Below, one piece after another: positions 31,276-42,421 of a DNA stretch of 64,000 bases. The stretch comes from Marvania coccoides. Its lineage: Eukaryota; Chlorophyta; Trebouxiophyceae; Chlorellales; Chlorellaceae. Under the pieces are notes generated by a model. The model made no database searches. It was not told where the DNA came from and was given only the letters and a program-made list of their open reading frames with translations. The stretch covers positions 434,001 through 498,000 of the forward strand of contig OY978099.1 of assembly GCA_963854735.1 (NCBI GenBank), written 5' to 3'. A program made the position numbers and the translations under genes. The stretch's first letter is position 1. Each line of letters begins with the position of its first letter.

Positions 31276-33929
31276 ATGAACTACCTCCAAAACTGGCGCC
31301 GGCAAAGCGCCGGAGGCCAGCCCACACCTTCGTCTGAAGCCCAACAACAGCCCCCACCCCACTTTGCTTCCTCCTCCCCCACCGGAGTTGCACACTCTTT
31401 GGAACTGGTCCGCTACGACGCCTCCACTGGCAGGTTTGAGGTGGGGCAGGAGGCGCTCGCGGTGCTGCGGCGCACTCGGGGCCCCGTGGGAGTTGTTGCG
31501 GTGGCTGGTCGCGCCCGACAAGGCAAATCATACGTCCTGAACCAGCTTCTCGGCAAGTCTGGCGGCTTTCAAGTGGGGCCCACCCATCGGTACGTGTTCT
31601 GCTGCTCATTTTATGTCTCCCGTCTTTATTTCTTTAACACCGCAGCAGATTCTTATTTGTATTTTCTTCTTTGCTTCATGACAGCCCCTGCACCAAGGGC
31701 CTGTGGATGTGGTCTGCCCCTGTTGAGCGCACCGCCCCTGATGGCTCCAAATACAGCCTCGTGCTGCTGGACACGGAGGGAATCGACGCCTACGACCAGG
31801 TAAACTGCAGTAAAATCACCTTAACCTATTATTTTCATTATTTCTCAACGGTATTATAGGGACACTTTCACGTTCTGCATTTTTACCACCTCAGTATTTT
31901 CATTTTTTTTCCACGTTTTGCAATGGCGCAGACGGGGCAGTACAGCACCCAGATCTTCTCCTTGGCGGTGCTGCTTTCCTCCCTGTTCGTTTACAACCAG
32001 ATGGGGGGCATCGATGAGGCAGCCCTCGACCGCCTGTCCCTGGTCACAGAAATGACCAAACACATCCGCGTGCGGGCCTCCGATGGCGACGCCACCAACC
32101 CCGCTGAACTGGCGGAATTCACACCCTCCTTCATTTGGCTGCTTCGAGATTTTTACCTCCGCCTGGAGGAGGACGGCCGAAAGGTTACCCCTCGAGATTA
32201 CCTCGAATCCGCGCTGCAAACGCTCCCTGGCGCCGCCTCTGCCGTGCAGGCCAAAAACCACATCCGCGAGAGCATCAAGGCGCTGTTTCCCAACCGCGAT
32301 TGCTTCACTTTGGTGCGCCCAGTGAACGACGAGGAAGCGCTGGCCAGGCTGGACACGATCCCCGCTGGGCAGCTGCGGCCCGAGTTTCGGGAGGGCATGG
32401 CGGCGTTCACGAGGCTCACCTTTCAGAAAGCCACGCCCAAACTGCTGGGGCAGCAGGTGGTGACTGGTCCAGCGCTGGCGGCACTCACAGAGGCATATGT
32501 TAGCGCAATCAACAACGGGGCGGTGCCTACCATCACTACCGCCTGGCAAGGTGTGGCGGAGGCGGAGAGCCGGCGCGCAGCGGACGCAGCGGAGGCCGCC
32601 TACGTTGCTGCGTTCCCGGCGGATTTGCTGCCTGCTGAGGAGGCTGCGCTGGCTGCTGCGCATGCTGAGGCCATGGCAGAGGGGCATCGCGCTTTCGAAG
32701 CTGTCGCTCTGGGGGATGCGGCGGTGAAGGCGGCGAATGAGCGCCGCTGGAAAGAGGCCGTCACCCACCGCTTCAAGGAGCTGAAAGAGAAGAAGCTGGC
32801 AACCGCGGAGCTGGCTTGCACTCGCGCGATCAACGAGGCAACGGCTGCACTAGCGGCACTCGCCCGCCGCGAGGGAGCCACTTTGCAGGACCTTCAGAGG
32901 GAGGCCGAAAAGTTCAAAGCTCGATACTCTGCTTCGGCAGAGTGCTCTGGCCCATCAAAGTGGCGCCTGCTCGCACAGTTCATGCAAGAGACATATGGTG
33001 CTGCTCAGCGTGATCTGGCTGATCGCCAGGCGACGGCACAGGCGGAGCGGCAGCGGGCGGCGACGGCAGAAGCCACCATTGCCCGGCAGGCTGCAGAGTC
33101 CAACAAGGTGGCGCTGCAGCAGGCGGCAGCGCGTGCAACTGCGGCAGAAGGGTCTGCTGTCGCGCTGCAGGCCCGGATTTCCGATCTGGAACGGCAGCTG
33201 AGGCAGGCTCAGAGCGAGCTGGCGAGGGAGCGGGTGGCAGCGGAGGCAGCACGGGCGCAGGCCGCACAGCTGGCACAGAGCGCGCAGGGTTGGGATGGAG
33301 AGGTGGCTTCCCTGGTGGAGCAGGTGCGTGCTGCACGTGCTGCCGAGGCAGAAGCGGCCGCTCGAGCGACTGCTGGCGTGCAACAGGTGCGGGACGCGAG
33401 AAACGCGTTGGAGGCGGAGAGAGCGCGGCTGCAAAGCACCGTGGAGGCGCTGGCTGCCGCTCGCGATGCCGCCCAACAGCGCTGCAGTGTTTTGGAGGCC
33501 GAGTCAGCGCGGCTGCACTCGCAGCTGGCTGGAGATCACGGCGCGGCGGAGCAGCACCGTGCGGCGCTGGAGGCCGACGTTGCGCGCCTCCAGGCGCAGC
33601 TCGCTACCGCCAACGTCACCATTCAGCAGCAGCAGGCAGCTGCGACAGCGGCAGCTACGGCAGCTGCAGCGACAGCTTTGCCTCCTGCGGTCCCTTCTCC
33701 GCCAGCTGGCCCTACGCCCATCGACGAGGACGAGACCTTCGAGGATGCCCACCCTGTGCCCAGCCCTGCTGGCCCCGTGGCGCTGCCTGACACCAAGAAG
33801 ATGACCGTGAATGCGATGAAGGAGTGGCTGACTGAAAACGGGCACGAGGCTGCGGTTTGGCGCATGAGCCAAGAAAAGGCCAAGAAGGGGGACTGGGAGA
33901 AATTCATCCGCAACCTGGGCGGGCGGTAG
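31276..33929 (+). CDS. Guanylate-binding-protein-like large GTPase with long coiled coil
   Basis: Model: join(31276..31589,31685..31799,31932..33929), 808 residues. G motifs of the GBP family are present: G1 GRARQGKSYVLNQLLG (~residues 80-95), the switch region THRPCTKGLWMW across intron 1, G3 LLDTEGIDAYD ending exon 2, and G4 WLLRDF. The guanine-cap region is followed by the GBP helical domain (FREGMAAFTRLTF, GPALAALTEAYVSAIN). About 400 residues of Ala/Glu/Arg/Gln-rich coiled coil come next. The last ~45 residues form a compact motif (MTVNAMKEWLTENGHE, VWRMSQEKAKKGDWEKFI) that resembles the terminal helix-turn motif of plant GBPL proteins or a SAP-like fold. Animal GBPs are immune dynamin-like GTPases, and plant GBPLs form defence condensates. 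A role here is inferred only by family. Confidence 0.87.
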
Positions 33930-35595
33930 AGATGCGTGCATGGGAGAGAGAAATTGACTAATAAATCGCCTTATAAAAAAACAAAAATGCTTTGTTTATA
34001 TGCTTTTTTTCATATGCCCAATATACTCCGAGGATAATTAAGCTCTGAATTTTTCTCGATTTCCCCCCCCTGCTTTTTATCTGAACAAAATAAATCTAGA
34101 ATATACTAGTGGTTATTGAGAAGCGCATGCACAGTGCTTGAGGATCCATGCATAAAATAACTCGGTGACTCAGCGGGTGAGTAAAAAAAAAACAAAAAAA
34201 CTGACAGCTCACGATGAGCTCTCCCGGAGCCAATTTACTCGCAGCAATTTATTCATTTGGGCGTTAATCTGTTTGAGAACCGCCGTGCACCCTGCATGCA
34301 GATTTTCAAGAATTCGGTCAAAACATATTTTTGTGAACTCATCTCACATACGTCTCGCTCTGCCACGCCCCCCAATAAACACGACTTCGACATAAGATCA
34401 CAAAAACTCTCTGAATCCGCGCCAACGGCTCGGCCTGGCTACCAAGGGGGCCTTCAAAACGGTCCCGCTCCAGAGCCACATCTCTTCTCTTTCACCGCTC
34501 TGCAGCCCCTCAACACGGTGAGATCCGATCGACTGCAAGCATTATTTGTTGTTTCTCTCAAAAAATGGGACAAAAAGCGCTTAAATTTGCATTTTCAACG
34601 AGGCGAAACGAGAGCTCACACCTAGCCTTACTGCCCCTTCGCAGGCTGAATAACCCTAAAAGGCTGAATAAGGGATGGGTGACGCCCAAAGGATGCCCCA
34701 CAGGACAGCGCCTTAGCAGACCGGCGGTGTGGCAGAACAGGAAGAGCATCCCGCTCACCGTGGAGGCAAGGAATGGGGGACCAAGCGCAAGTACGGGGCA
34801 GGCGTGCCACACCACCGCGGCGGTTGCCCTGAACGTTGGGGCTATGGCCAGCGGGCCTGTTGGGCTGCCGATTCAGCTGTTGTTTGCCCAAGAACGTAGG
34901 TTTGCCCACCGTACCGCCAGCGATGTTACCTCCATTCTCACAATGCCCAGCGATCCAGGGGCCACCACCTTAGAAGGTTGAGAGGCCTGATACGCATTGC
35001 AGCCCGGCCATATACACAAAAAATTGAACAGCTTTCTCCTTGGCACAGCGCTGCATCTGCACCGGAGCTGCTGGCGCCGAAACCGAAAACAGGGGGAGGG
35101 GAGCGAGGGAAGGGGTGAGGCGAAAACACGCTAGCCCTTCGCCCATCGCCAGCTGCGCCGCATTCCGCTTCGTCTCCACGCTGGCTTGATGCAAACACCC
35201 AAAGAATGGATAAAAAGGAGCCAGGTTGGGCCGGAACGCTTCTTCAATAACACACCGCTGTAGCGATCCAGGGGGGGTTGCTGATGGATTCGACGCCACC
35301 AGAGCATCATCTGAGGCACACAGATAGTCCAGCGGTGGCCAGCCTATCATAGCCACTGCAAACCGCGAGCATGCTGGGTATGCTAGGCTGAGCGTGCGCC
35401 TGGCACCTTCACACAAAATCACCCCGCTGGTTCATTGTTTGTTTGTTTTAATACAATTAATACAATCACGCCTAACAATTTTCTACCACAGCTACCACAG
35501 CTGAATGTTTTGAGCCACGTTTCCAGCGTTTCACCTGCGACCACCCCTCGATTTTTCACACCATTGTCTTGTGTGTGTTGCATCCTCCCCACAAA
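33930..35595. other. Unexplained 1.7-kb region without a recognised gene
   Basis: A copy of element B lies at 34011-34054. From about 34400 to 35400 the composition is GC-rich like coding DNA. Several medium ORFs exist on both strands: plus 34257-34625, containing SAPTARPGYQGGLQNGP before a GTGAGA donor-like site; plus 34565-34981; minus 34970-35422. None shows a known domain or can be joined in phase. It could be a decayed gene, a transposon remnant or a non-coding RNA. The last ~150 bp should contain the promoter of the gene at 35596. Confidence 0.35.
34011..34054 (+). repeat. Dispersed element B, copy 2
   Basis: CATATGCCCAATATACTCCG then AGGATAATTAAGCTCTGA, preceded by a run of T. It matches 4466-4505 (+) and 15390-15435 (-). 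Confidence 0.65.
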
Positions 35596-36540
35596 ATGGC
35601 TGCACAGCAGCTTTTACCCACAAGCGCCTCCGTGGCCCGGCCCTCCGTGGCTCTCCCCTCTTCACATTCAAGTGCAAATGTGTGGCCCGCTCGTGTCAAC
35701 ACTTCACTCATCTCCCTGGCGTCCTTCCGCGGCGCCCCGCGCTTGCTCCACCACCCCATCCATCACTGCCGGCAACCAACGCTCTCCACCGTCACCACCA
35801 AAGCCTCTGCCGCTTTTGCTGGCGATTTGGCCACATATTCGTTCAACCGCCCAGTGCTGCCGCCCGCAGCCCCCTGGTTCCAAGCCGCCATCAAAGAGGT
35901 CGTGCGCCACCTCGAGAGCTCCCCCTTTCTCCAGTTAGTGCGCTTTGCGGGCGGTGACGTCGGCACCGCCCCCAATTTTTCTTCCTTCAGCGTCCCCGAC
36001 TGTGTGGTGGCTGCGCCCGAGCTGTGGTCGTCCATCGCTGAAGCCGTCACCGCCGACTCCGCGGACGTCGTCATCCTGGTGCAGCGAGTTGACCCGCACG
36101 GCGCCGCGTTGCCCGCTGCCTCCAACGCAGAAGAAAGTGCGGTGCAGGCCCGCGTGGAGGCGGCCTGCCGCAAGCTAGTCGCTTCCGGCGTCGGCAAGAG
36201 CATATTTCAAGGCAAAGTGGGCGAGTGCTGCGACAGCGCGGCCAAGCAGCGCGGCAGCATCGTCCCCTTTGCCAATCGGGCGCCCGCAGCAAGGTCGGGA
36301 GTGAAGGTGAAGGCCCTGCCGGAGGGCGGAGGCAGCGGCACCCCGCCTGCGCCGCTGAGTGGCTACTGGGGCGTTGTGGTGCAGTCAAAGTCGCATCGGT
36401 GTGCGGTGGAAGGGTGCTACCTATTAAGGGCTGTGCGACAAGTGTGCCCCGATGGCTGCTCTTGCACTCACTTCAGCCTGACGCGGGTGTGCCAGGGCGA
36501 GCACCTGGAGAAGCAGTTCATCAGCAGCTGGCTGGTTTAA
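35596..36540 (+). CDS. Plastid-targeted protein of unknown function
   Basis: Single exon, 314 residues from the first ATG of the open frame (context CAAAATGG). The first ~60 residues (MAAQQLLPTSASVARPSVAL, Ser/Ala/Arg/His-rich, no acidic residue) form a clear organelle transit peptide. The body has a hydrophobic pattern with no catalytic motif that I recognise. The C-terminal ~65 residues (SGYWGVVVQSK, GCYLLRAVRQVC, CSCTHFSLTRVCQGE, KQFISSWLV) resemble a small plant chloroplast family currently known only as a DUF. I recall this as DUF7148 but could not check. Conserved Cys residues in CPDGCSC might bind metal or form disulphides. Confidence 0.72.
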   Translation: MAAQQLLPTSASVARPSVALPSSHSSANVWPARVNTSLISLASFRGAPRLLHHPIHHCRQPTLSTVTTKASAAFAGDLATYSFNRPVLPPAAPWFQAAIKEVVRHLESSPFLQLVRFAGGDVGTAPNFSSFSVPDCVVAAPELWSSIAEAVTADSADVVILVQRVDPHGAALPAASNAEESAVQARVEAACRKLVASGVGKSIFQGKVGECCDSAAKQRGSIVPFANRAPAARSGVKVKALPEGGGSGTPPAPLSGYWGVVVQSKSHRCAVEGCYLLRAVRQVCPDGCSCTHFSLTRVCQGEHLEKQFISSWLV

Positions 36541-37193
36541 TTCCTCCAACGAACCATTGGACAATTCTTGCTGCAAAGTTAATACAAGCAATTTCCCCCC
36601 CTTGACGGGTATTTATTTATTTTGTCTTCCCAGATTTTTTCTTTCCTCGAATACTGTTTCACTTCCCCTGCTGCTTCCGTTTTCATAAATTAATGATGAC
36701 TTGCCTGATGATTTGGGCAATTTTCTCTTCCCCTCGTATTTCCTTATCCCTTATGCTTCCTTTAATTCCACGCCTTCAAGGCGAATTTCTGTGCGAGTGT
36801 GTGTTCCATTTTCTTCTTCTGAAATGTATATTTTCTTTTTCATTCAGTCGTTGAACGAATCTCAAGTGCAATGAATGAGACCGCAGAAAAGAAAAGTATA
36901 GAGAAACAAACAATGGTATACAGATTATTATATCATGAATAAATCAAACTCTTCTCGTCGAACGAAAGAGAAAACTTAAAAAAGGGGCAAAGATGGGGGG
37001 GGGGGGAATTTAGGCTGAAGAAGACCAAAGTACGTTATATAATTTATTGTAATGCATTTCATTTCCATTATCAGAAAAATTCAAAAGTACATTTCGCCGT
37101 TGATTTTATGATCCACTTAAGTATATAAATAAGAGAAAAGAGGGGGGGGGGAGAAAATCGTTCATTGATCGTAAACAAAATAACATCATTTCA
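36541..37193. other. Convergent 3' spacer, plastid protein / cryptochrome
   Basis: This is 653 bp, very AT-rich, with two homopolymer G runs (12 G at 36995-37006, 10 G at 37142-37151). No gene is seen. Confidence 0.5.
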
Positions 37194-39828
37194 TCATTCT
37201 AAGCCATCAGAGGGCGGCGTCGGTGGGTTCCTCTTGCGCTTCCTGTCGTGAGGGCCCTCCTCGAGCTCTTTCACCACCCCATGGTCACCCAAAAACGAGG
37301 CGTGCCCCCCATCCAGCATGTGCACGTCCCTGCAGGGCGGAGATTCAGAACGTCGAGAGGGACTCGCGCCCTCAGCCAACCCCTCCTGTCTGCATGCAAA
37401 GTCGTCGTCGCTATCTCCTCCAGCAACAATGCCGATGGCAGTGTTTTCCACATCAAGAGGGACAACGTCAGGGACCTCTGCCGCTGAAGGCCCCTCTGAG
37501 AGCGTGGGCACCACGGCAAAAGTGAGGCTGGGGCGGTGGCTGCCGCCGTTGCTGCCCCCAAGCTGCCGCCCCATCTGCGTGGTGGCTGCAGAGGACAAGG
37601 CATGGCGACGGGAAGACCCTGCTGCAAACGCACCAGCAGCAGACGGCGTGCTGCCCGGGGACGCAGAAGCCGCCACCCGCTGCTGCTGCGGCTGGCGCCG
37701 GAGATGCCGCTCTTCTCCCTCAGCGCTGCCCCCTTCCGTTCCATCCCTGCGCTCTCCTTCACTCATCCGCCACCCCCCTTCAGCGCGGTTCTCCTCCGCG
37801 CCGTCTTCTTCATCCCCCCCGGTAGACAGCGCGTTACTTTCAACCTCCTCTTCTCCCAGGGCCTCGTCGGTGCTTTTCCCCGAAGGGGCTGCCCGGCGCC
37901 GCCCTTCAGTTCCGCCTGTCCCTCCCGCCGCTGCTGCCGAGACTTCTCTGGCAACGGCGGCATCAGCGCCCCACACCTTCTCTGCGGCGTCGGGGTCGGC
38001 CTGGGTGGCAGGGCGGAAGGGGCCAGGCGCAAACGTGACGCCAGGCGGGAGCTTGGTCTCAGCACCCTCTACCACTTTGACCACTGCAGCCAGCGCCTCT
38101 GCGCTGTCCTTGGGGTCCACCACGGGCCAGGGATAGTTCACCTGTGAAGAGGGCGAGCGAGGGGGGGGGTGAATGGATGCGAGTAGAAATGACAATTTAT
38201 TCTGGAAATTTACGAGAAAGCAAACAGTGCAATACATGAAAGGGGGAAGAAATGTTACTAAACCATATATATTTAAAATTTCCTCAGCAAACAAAAATAA
38301 AAACTCAATACTCACCCCCAGCTCCACTCCTGCGTCTGCCAGCACCGAGGACGGCGCCTCCCAAGGGGCATGGATGTACTTGGTGGGGAGACGGGCCAGC
38401 ACGGGCAGCCATCGCCTAATGTAGTTGCCATCGGGGTCGAATTTCTTGGCCTCCACCGCCAAATCCATCATAGAAGAAAGGGGATGGGCATCTACCAGGC
38501 ACCCAGCGCAGTACTGCCACCCCAGGGCGTCGCACTCCAGGTCCGCGTCCAGCAGCGCGTCCCAGTAGTGCTTCAAGCCCCACTGCCACGGCAGCAGCAG
38601 CTGCTTCACCATGAACGATGCTGCCACCACGCGAATGCGGTTGTGCATCCACCCAGTCGACCACACCTCCCGCATGCCGGCGTCCACTAGCGGGTACCCG
38701 CAGGTGCCCGTGCGCCAAGCTTTGAAGAGCGTGTGATCAAAGCGCCACGGCACGGCCCGCAGGTGCTCCAGCAGCGAGCGTTCGTGGGTGAAAGGGAAGT
38801 GGAAGGAGAGGTATCGCGAGTACTCACGGTAGCCGAGCTGTTTGAGGAAGGCGGCGGCCGCGGGGCCGCCCGCAGGGCCCCAATCTTCTGCAGCGGCGGT
38901 GGCGGCGGCGGCGGCGACGCTCCTCACGCTGATCTCTCCAAAGTGGATGTGCGGGGACAGCTTGGAGGTGGATGCGCGATCAGTTTTGGCGCGGTCGGCG
39001 TCGAACCGCCGCAGCCTGCCGCCGTCTATGAACGCCGACAGCAGACGACGAGCCCCGGCAGTCCCAGGGCTCCAGTGGTACTCCAGCTGCGCGTTGGAAA
39101 GCTCCTCATCAGGCGTCATCACGCCCAGGTCCGTGTGCCCTGCCTCCGCCAGGCAGGCGGGTATGGAAGGCAGGACTGCGGGAGCTGGGAGCGGCGAAGC
39201 GGGCGGCGCTGCAGCGGTGGCACAGTGCCCGGCCCAAAACTCTTCAAAGCTTGTGAACGGCTGGCCCCGCGAGTCCAGCACCTCCCAGGGCTCGCGCAAC
39301 ACGTCGCCCGTGAAGGACTGGCACAGCACGCCCAGCGCGCACAGCGCAGCCTTCACTTCATTGTCTCTCACCATTGAAATGGGGTCGTAAAGGTGGTTGA
39401 AAAACACTGCTTGCGCGCCCAGGTCGCGGACAAGGGTGGTCAGAGCGGCGCGCGACTCCGAGGCGCGGTACCGCAGCAGGCGGGACCCTAGAGCTTGCAG
39501 CTCGGTGTCCAAAGAGCAGAGGGAGGACGACAGCCACCACCGAGAGCACCGCCCCGGCTGGAACTGCCCCTCTTCCTCGGTGGCATAGATAAAAATAGGG
39601 ATCTGTGATGTGATGGAACGTGAAGTGGATTCAAGGTCAAGGATTAATTGATGGGGCGAGCACTTGCTAAAAAAGACGGATTTTTTCGAGACCCACCACT
39701 TCCTCGGCGACCTCCAGAGCGGCCGTCAACGCAGGGTTGTCCTCAAGCCGCAGATCTCTTCTAAACCACACCAGCACCCGGGGCAGCTTGGCCCCAGGCG
39801 GCAGAAGAGTTGAAGTTCCGTGTTCCAT
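37194..39828 (-). CDS. CRY: Plant-type cryptochrome
   Basis: Model: complement(join(37194..38141,38316..39602,39697..39828)), 788 residues. Exon 1 gives the photolyase-family start RVLVWFRRDLRLEDNPAL. The FAD domain is recognisable: LSPHIHFGEISVRSV, EYSRYLSFHFPF, YPLVDAGMREVWSTGWMHNR, LLDADLECDALGWQY and KKFDPDGNYIRRWLPVLARL. The Asp in ECDALGW (about residue 402) is the residue facing flavin N5 that distinguishes plant cryptochromes from CPD photolyases (Asn). The plant TGT/TLP segment that follows GWQY is CAGCLVDAH here. A ~310-residue C-terminal extension (from NYPWPVVDPKDS) is Ser/Glu/Gly-rich and disordered, as in signalling cryptochromes. It ends in a basic HDRKRKRNPP, a possible nuclear signal. 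The protein is a blue-light receptor, probably of the green-algal CPH1/pCRY type. Confidence 0.9.
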
Positions 39829-40216
39829 CGAGGTATTTGCGCTGTGGACGCAGGCTGTGGCGCCGAAGACTTAACAAGCGCAGCGTGCCATTATTTAATT
39901 GTATTTATAGGTATAGAGAGGAACGGGACCACCGCTTTCCCAACAAAATAGCTCAATTATTTTTTCTAAAGGGCAAGTCTGTTAGTCTCTTGGCTGTGTG
40001 GAGGATTTTGAGACTTCAGAAGTATATAAAATAGCATAGAAACAACTTACGGTCCCGGGAGACATAGGTTTTGTCGAGATGTTTTTTTCTTTTTGGGCTC
40101 CTCTGAGACCGAGTATGAAGCGTTGTTTCGTTCACTGACACTCCTCAAAATACTCCCGCTCCAGCGCCCCCTGTCCCCAGTTCAAGTAGCTTTACTGACG
40201 TTCAAACTTTGATCAT
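39829..40216. promoter_or_regulatory. Divergent promoter region, cryptochrome / prefoldin 4
   Basis: 388 bp lie between outward-facing starts. A TATA-like AGTATATAAAATAG occurs at about 40020, some 195 bp upstream of the prefoldin ATG. Its use is unproven. Confidence 0.4.
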
Positions 40217-40778
40217 ATGGTGCGCACCCTCTTCTGCTTGCCTGCTTGTTGCAGACTGCGCGTTTACCCATTTTCAACCTTCAAACCCGCAGGCAACCAC
40301 CGACGTCTCGTTTGAAGACCAGCAGAAGATCAACACCTTCAGCAGGCTGAACGTGAAGGTGCACGACCTAGAGGCGCAGCTGGCGGCCAAGAAGCGGGCT
40401 GTGGAGGACTACGAGGAGGCGGGCAACGAGGTGATGCTGATGGACGATGAAACTGTGCCGTTTGCGGTGGGAGAGTGCATGGCGCACCTGCCGAGGGACG
40501 AGGTTGAGGAGCGGCTACAAAACTGTGAGAAAAAAAAAAAGAGAACACGGCTGTATGCCATGGTATTTTATGCTTACATTGTTCAAAAGATGGAGATCAA
40601 TGCTGAAAAGCCCGCTCACCGAATACATCTGACTTTTCCCCCGACTGCAGTGCAAACCGAGGCAGAGGGCGACGTCAAAAAGCTTGAAGCAGATATCAGG
40701 AAGGTGCGGGAAGAGATGGGCGAGCTGAAGACGGTGCTGTACGCAAAGTTTGGCAATTCTATTAATTTAGAAGAGTGA
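40217..40778 (+). CDS. PFDN4: Prefoldin subunit 4
   Basis: Model: join(40217..40219,40293..40524,40651..40778), 120 residues. The first coding exon is just the ATG, followed directly by a GTGCGC donor. The 73-bp intron ends in CCCGCAG, and exon 2 opens with ATTDVSFEDQQKINTFSRL, the invariant prefoldin-4 start. The body follows the family: DLEAQLAAKKRAVEDYEEA, NEVMLMDDE, VPFAVGECMAHLPRDEVEERL and a terminal LYAKFGNSINLEE. The second intron (126 bp) interrupts LQN|LQTEAEGD. Prefoldin is a cytosolic hexamer of coiled-coil tentacles that hands nascent actin and tubulin to the chaperonin CCT. The length matches the family (about 120-135). No other in-frame ATG can serve as start: the frame upstream of exon 2 lacks a credible alternative. 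Confidence 0.88.
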
Positions 40779-40947
40779 AAACGGTGTAGAATGAAACGAC
40801 GCTTAAATGGTTGTCGTTGTAAGAGAACATCTATTCATTACCAACGCCATATTGTCGCTTGTAACTTGCTTTAAACTTCACATGCGGCGCCTTCGGATGT
40901 ACATTTGTTTACAGAATGAGCTGTAAAGTGAAAATAAAATACATCTC

Positions 40948-42421
40948 TCAAGGACTCGTCAAGCCGAGCTTCCGCATGGCTGCGCTCAAGGCTTGCAGCG
41001 CCTCTGGGTAGTCCCTGCGCCCAAACCCGACTCTCACCCTCCCTTTACCAGGCTGCGCATCTGCCTGCGGATCGTCATAAACACTGCCAGGCAGCACCAG
41101 CACTCCCTCGTCAGCCAACCTCCGACAAAATTCATCAACGCCCGCACACCCCTGGGGGAGAGCAAAAAGCGGATATCCCACTGTGCCTGCCTTCGGGCGG
41201 CTCCATTGAACCACCGGCCCCCATTCAGCTGCGAAAGCATCCATGGCGTCCAAATTACGCCGGACAATGACGAGCTGACGGACAACAATGGCATCCCATG
41301 CGCGCACCGCTGTCAAGGCCAGCACCTGTAAATGAGAGGAACGGAAATCCCCATGCCAGCCAATTATATGTTTTCTATAATCGTTCTCAGCAGGCACAGC
41401 AATCAATTTGATACGCGCTGACCTCAGATGGAGCGGCGGTACAGATGGTGGTGAAGTCTTTTAAGCTAGCAGCCGTTCGCAGCAGAGCACGATCGGATGT
41501 TGCCAGCCACCCAACGCGCAACCCCGGCAGGCCCACAGCTTTTGAAAGTCCACCCAGAGAAATCCCCCGGCCAGGGACGGCGTCAGCCCCAGTCGGCAGT
41601 CTCTCGGTTGAGTCAAGCTCTAGGCCTCTGTACATCTCATCAGAAAATAGATAGGCACCCCCGGGCGCTGCACCTTTGCAAATTTCAACGATTTCTTGAA
41701 ACTCTGCCAGGCTGGGGAGCCACCCAGTGGGGTTGTGCGGAGCGTTGATGACAACCAACCGCACCTCTTTGTCTTGGCTTGTAATTAAGGAGCGGAGGTC
41801 GGCAACGTCGAAATAAAGCTCTCCTTGAGGGTCTCTCTGCCGGGGCCTCCAAAATAACACCTTAAGGGCGAACAAGTGGAAATAAAAGAAATTTAAGCAG
41901 TGCATTTCAAAGGTTAACAGGCTCTTCCCCCCCCTATAATATAAAGCTCACCTCTGCCCCGATGCTGTTTGCCACGTCATAAAGGGACTGGTAGGCGGGA
42001 TGCATGCAAACCACGCAGTCTCCAGGGCGAAGCAGAGCATGCATGCCCAAAAATACTGCGGAAGGCAGTAGGGTGTTCTGAATGCTAAAGGCTGCCACAC
42101 AAAGAAACAACCATCTTCCTCACCTGCTTCTTGAGGCGCAGCAATGAGGATGTCGTCGGCAGAAAGAGACGTGAAGCGCCGGACAGCGACTTCTCTGCGG
42201 AGCTCAGGCAGGCCCTGGGATTCGGTGTAGCTCAGGGTCATGGAGTCCCAGCGCTGCCTGCTGTCGGCATCTGCCAGCCCCAGCAGCTCCGTCAACGTCA
42301 TCGGTTCACTGTCGGAGCAACACGCTAAAAAACTGATGTTTTCGTTAAATTCATACTGGGCAAAGAAGCGCTCGAGCGCAAAGGGCCGGAGGCCCAGCGG
42401 GTGATGCTCGACAGAACCCAT
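40948..42421 (-). CDS. Class I/II PLP-dependent aminotransferase
   Basis: Model: complement(join(40948..41325,41423..41860,41952..42055,42124..42421)), 405 residues. The exon 1 to exon 2 join uses the acceptor CCTTCCGCAG at 42056, giving IAAPQEAVFLGMHALLRPGD, which matches the family pattern PQEGIF.....L..GD. Later motifs are YQSLYDVANSIGAE, VVINAPHNPTGWLP, YLFSDEMYRGLE (PLP-binding Asp and Tyr) and GGLSKAVGLPGLRVGWL with the Schiff-base Lys. The N-terminus (RPFALERFFAQYEF, LACCSDSEPMTLTELL) is typical of a plant and bacterial aminotransferase group of unknown specificity, so substrates are not assigned. No transit peptide is evident. The gene is head-to-head with UTP21, with 227 bp between starts. 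Confidence 0.85.

Noticed and set aside
42092..42123. A 32-bp intron in the class I aminotransferase gene
   Set aside because: An acceptor at 42092 keeps frame but adds 12 residues that break the family motif. The acceptor at 42056 gives a normal 68-bp intron and the expected PQEAVFLGMHALLRPGD.
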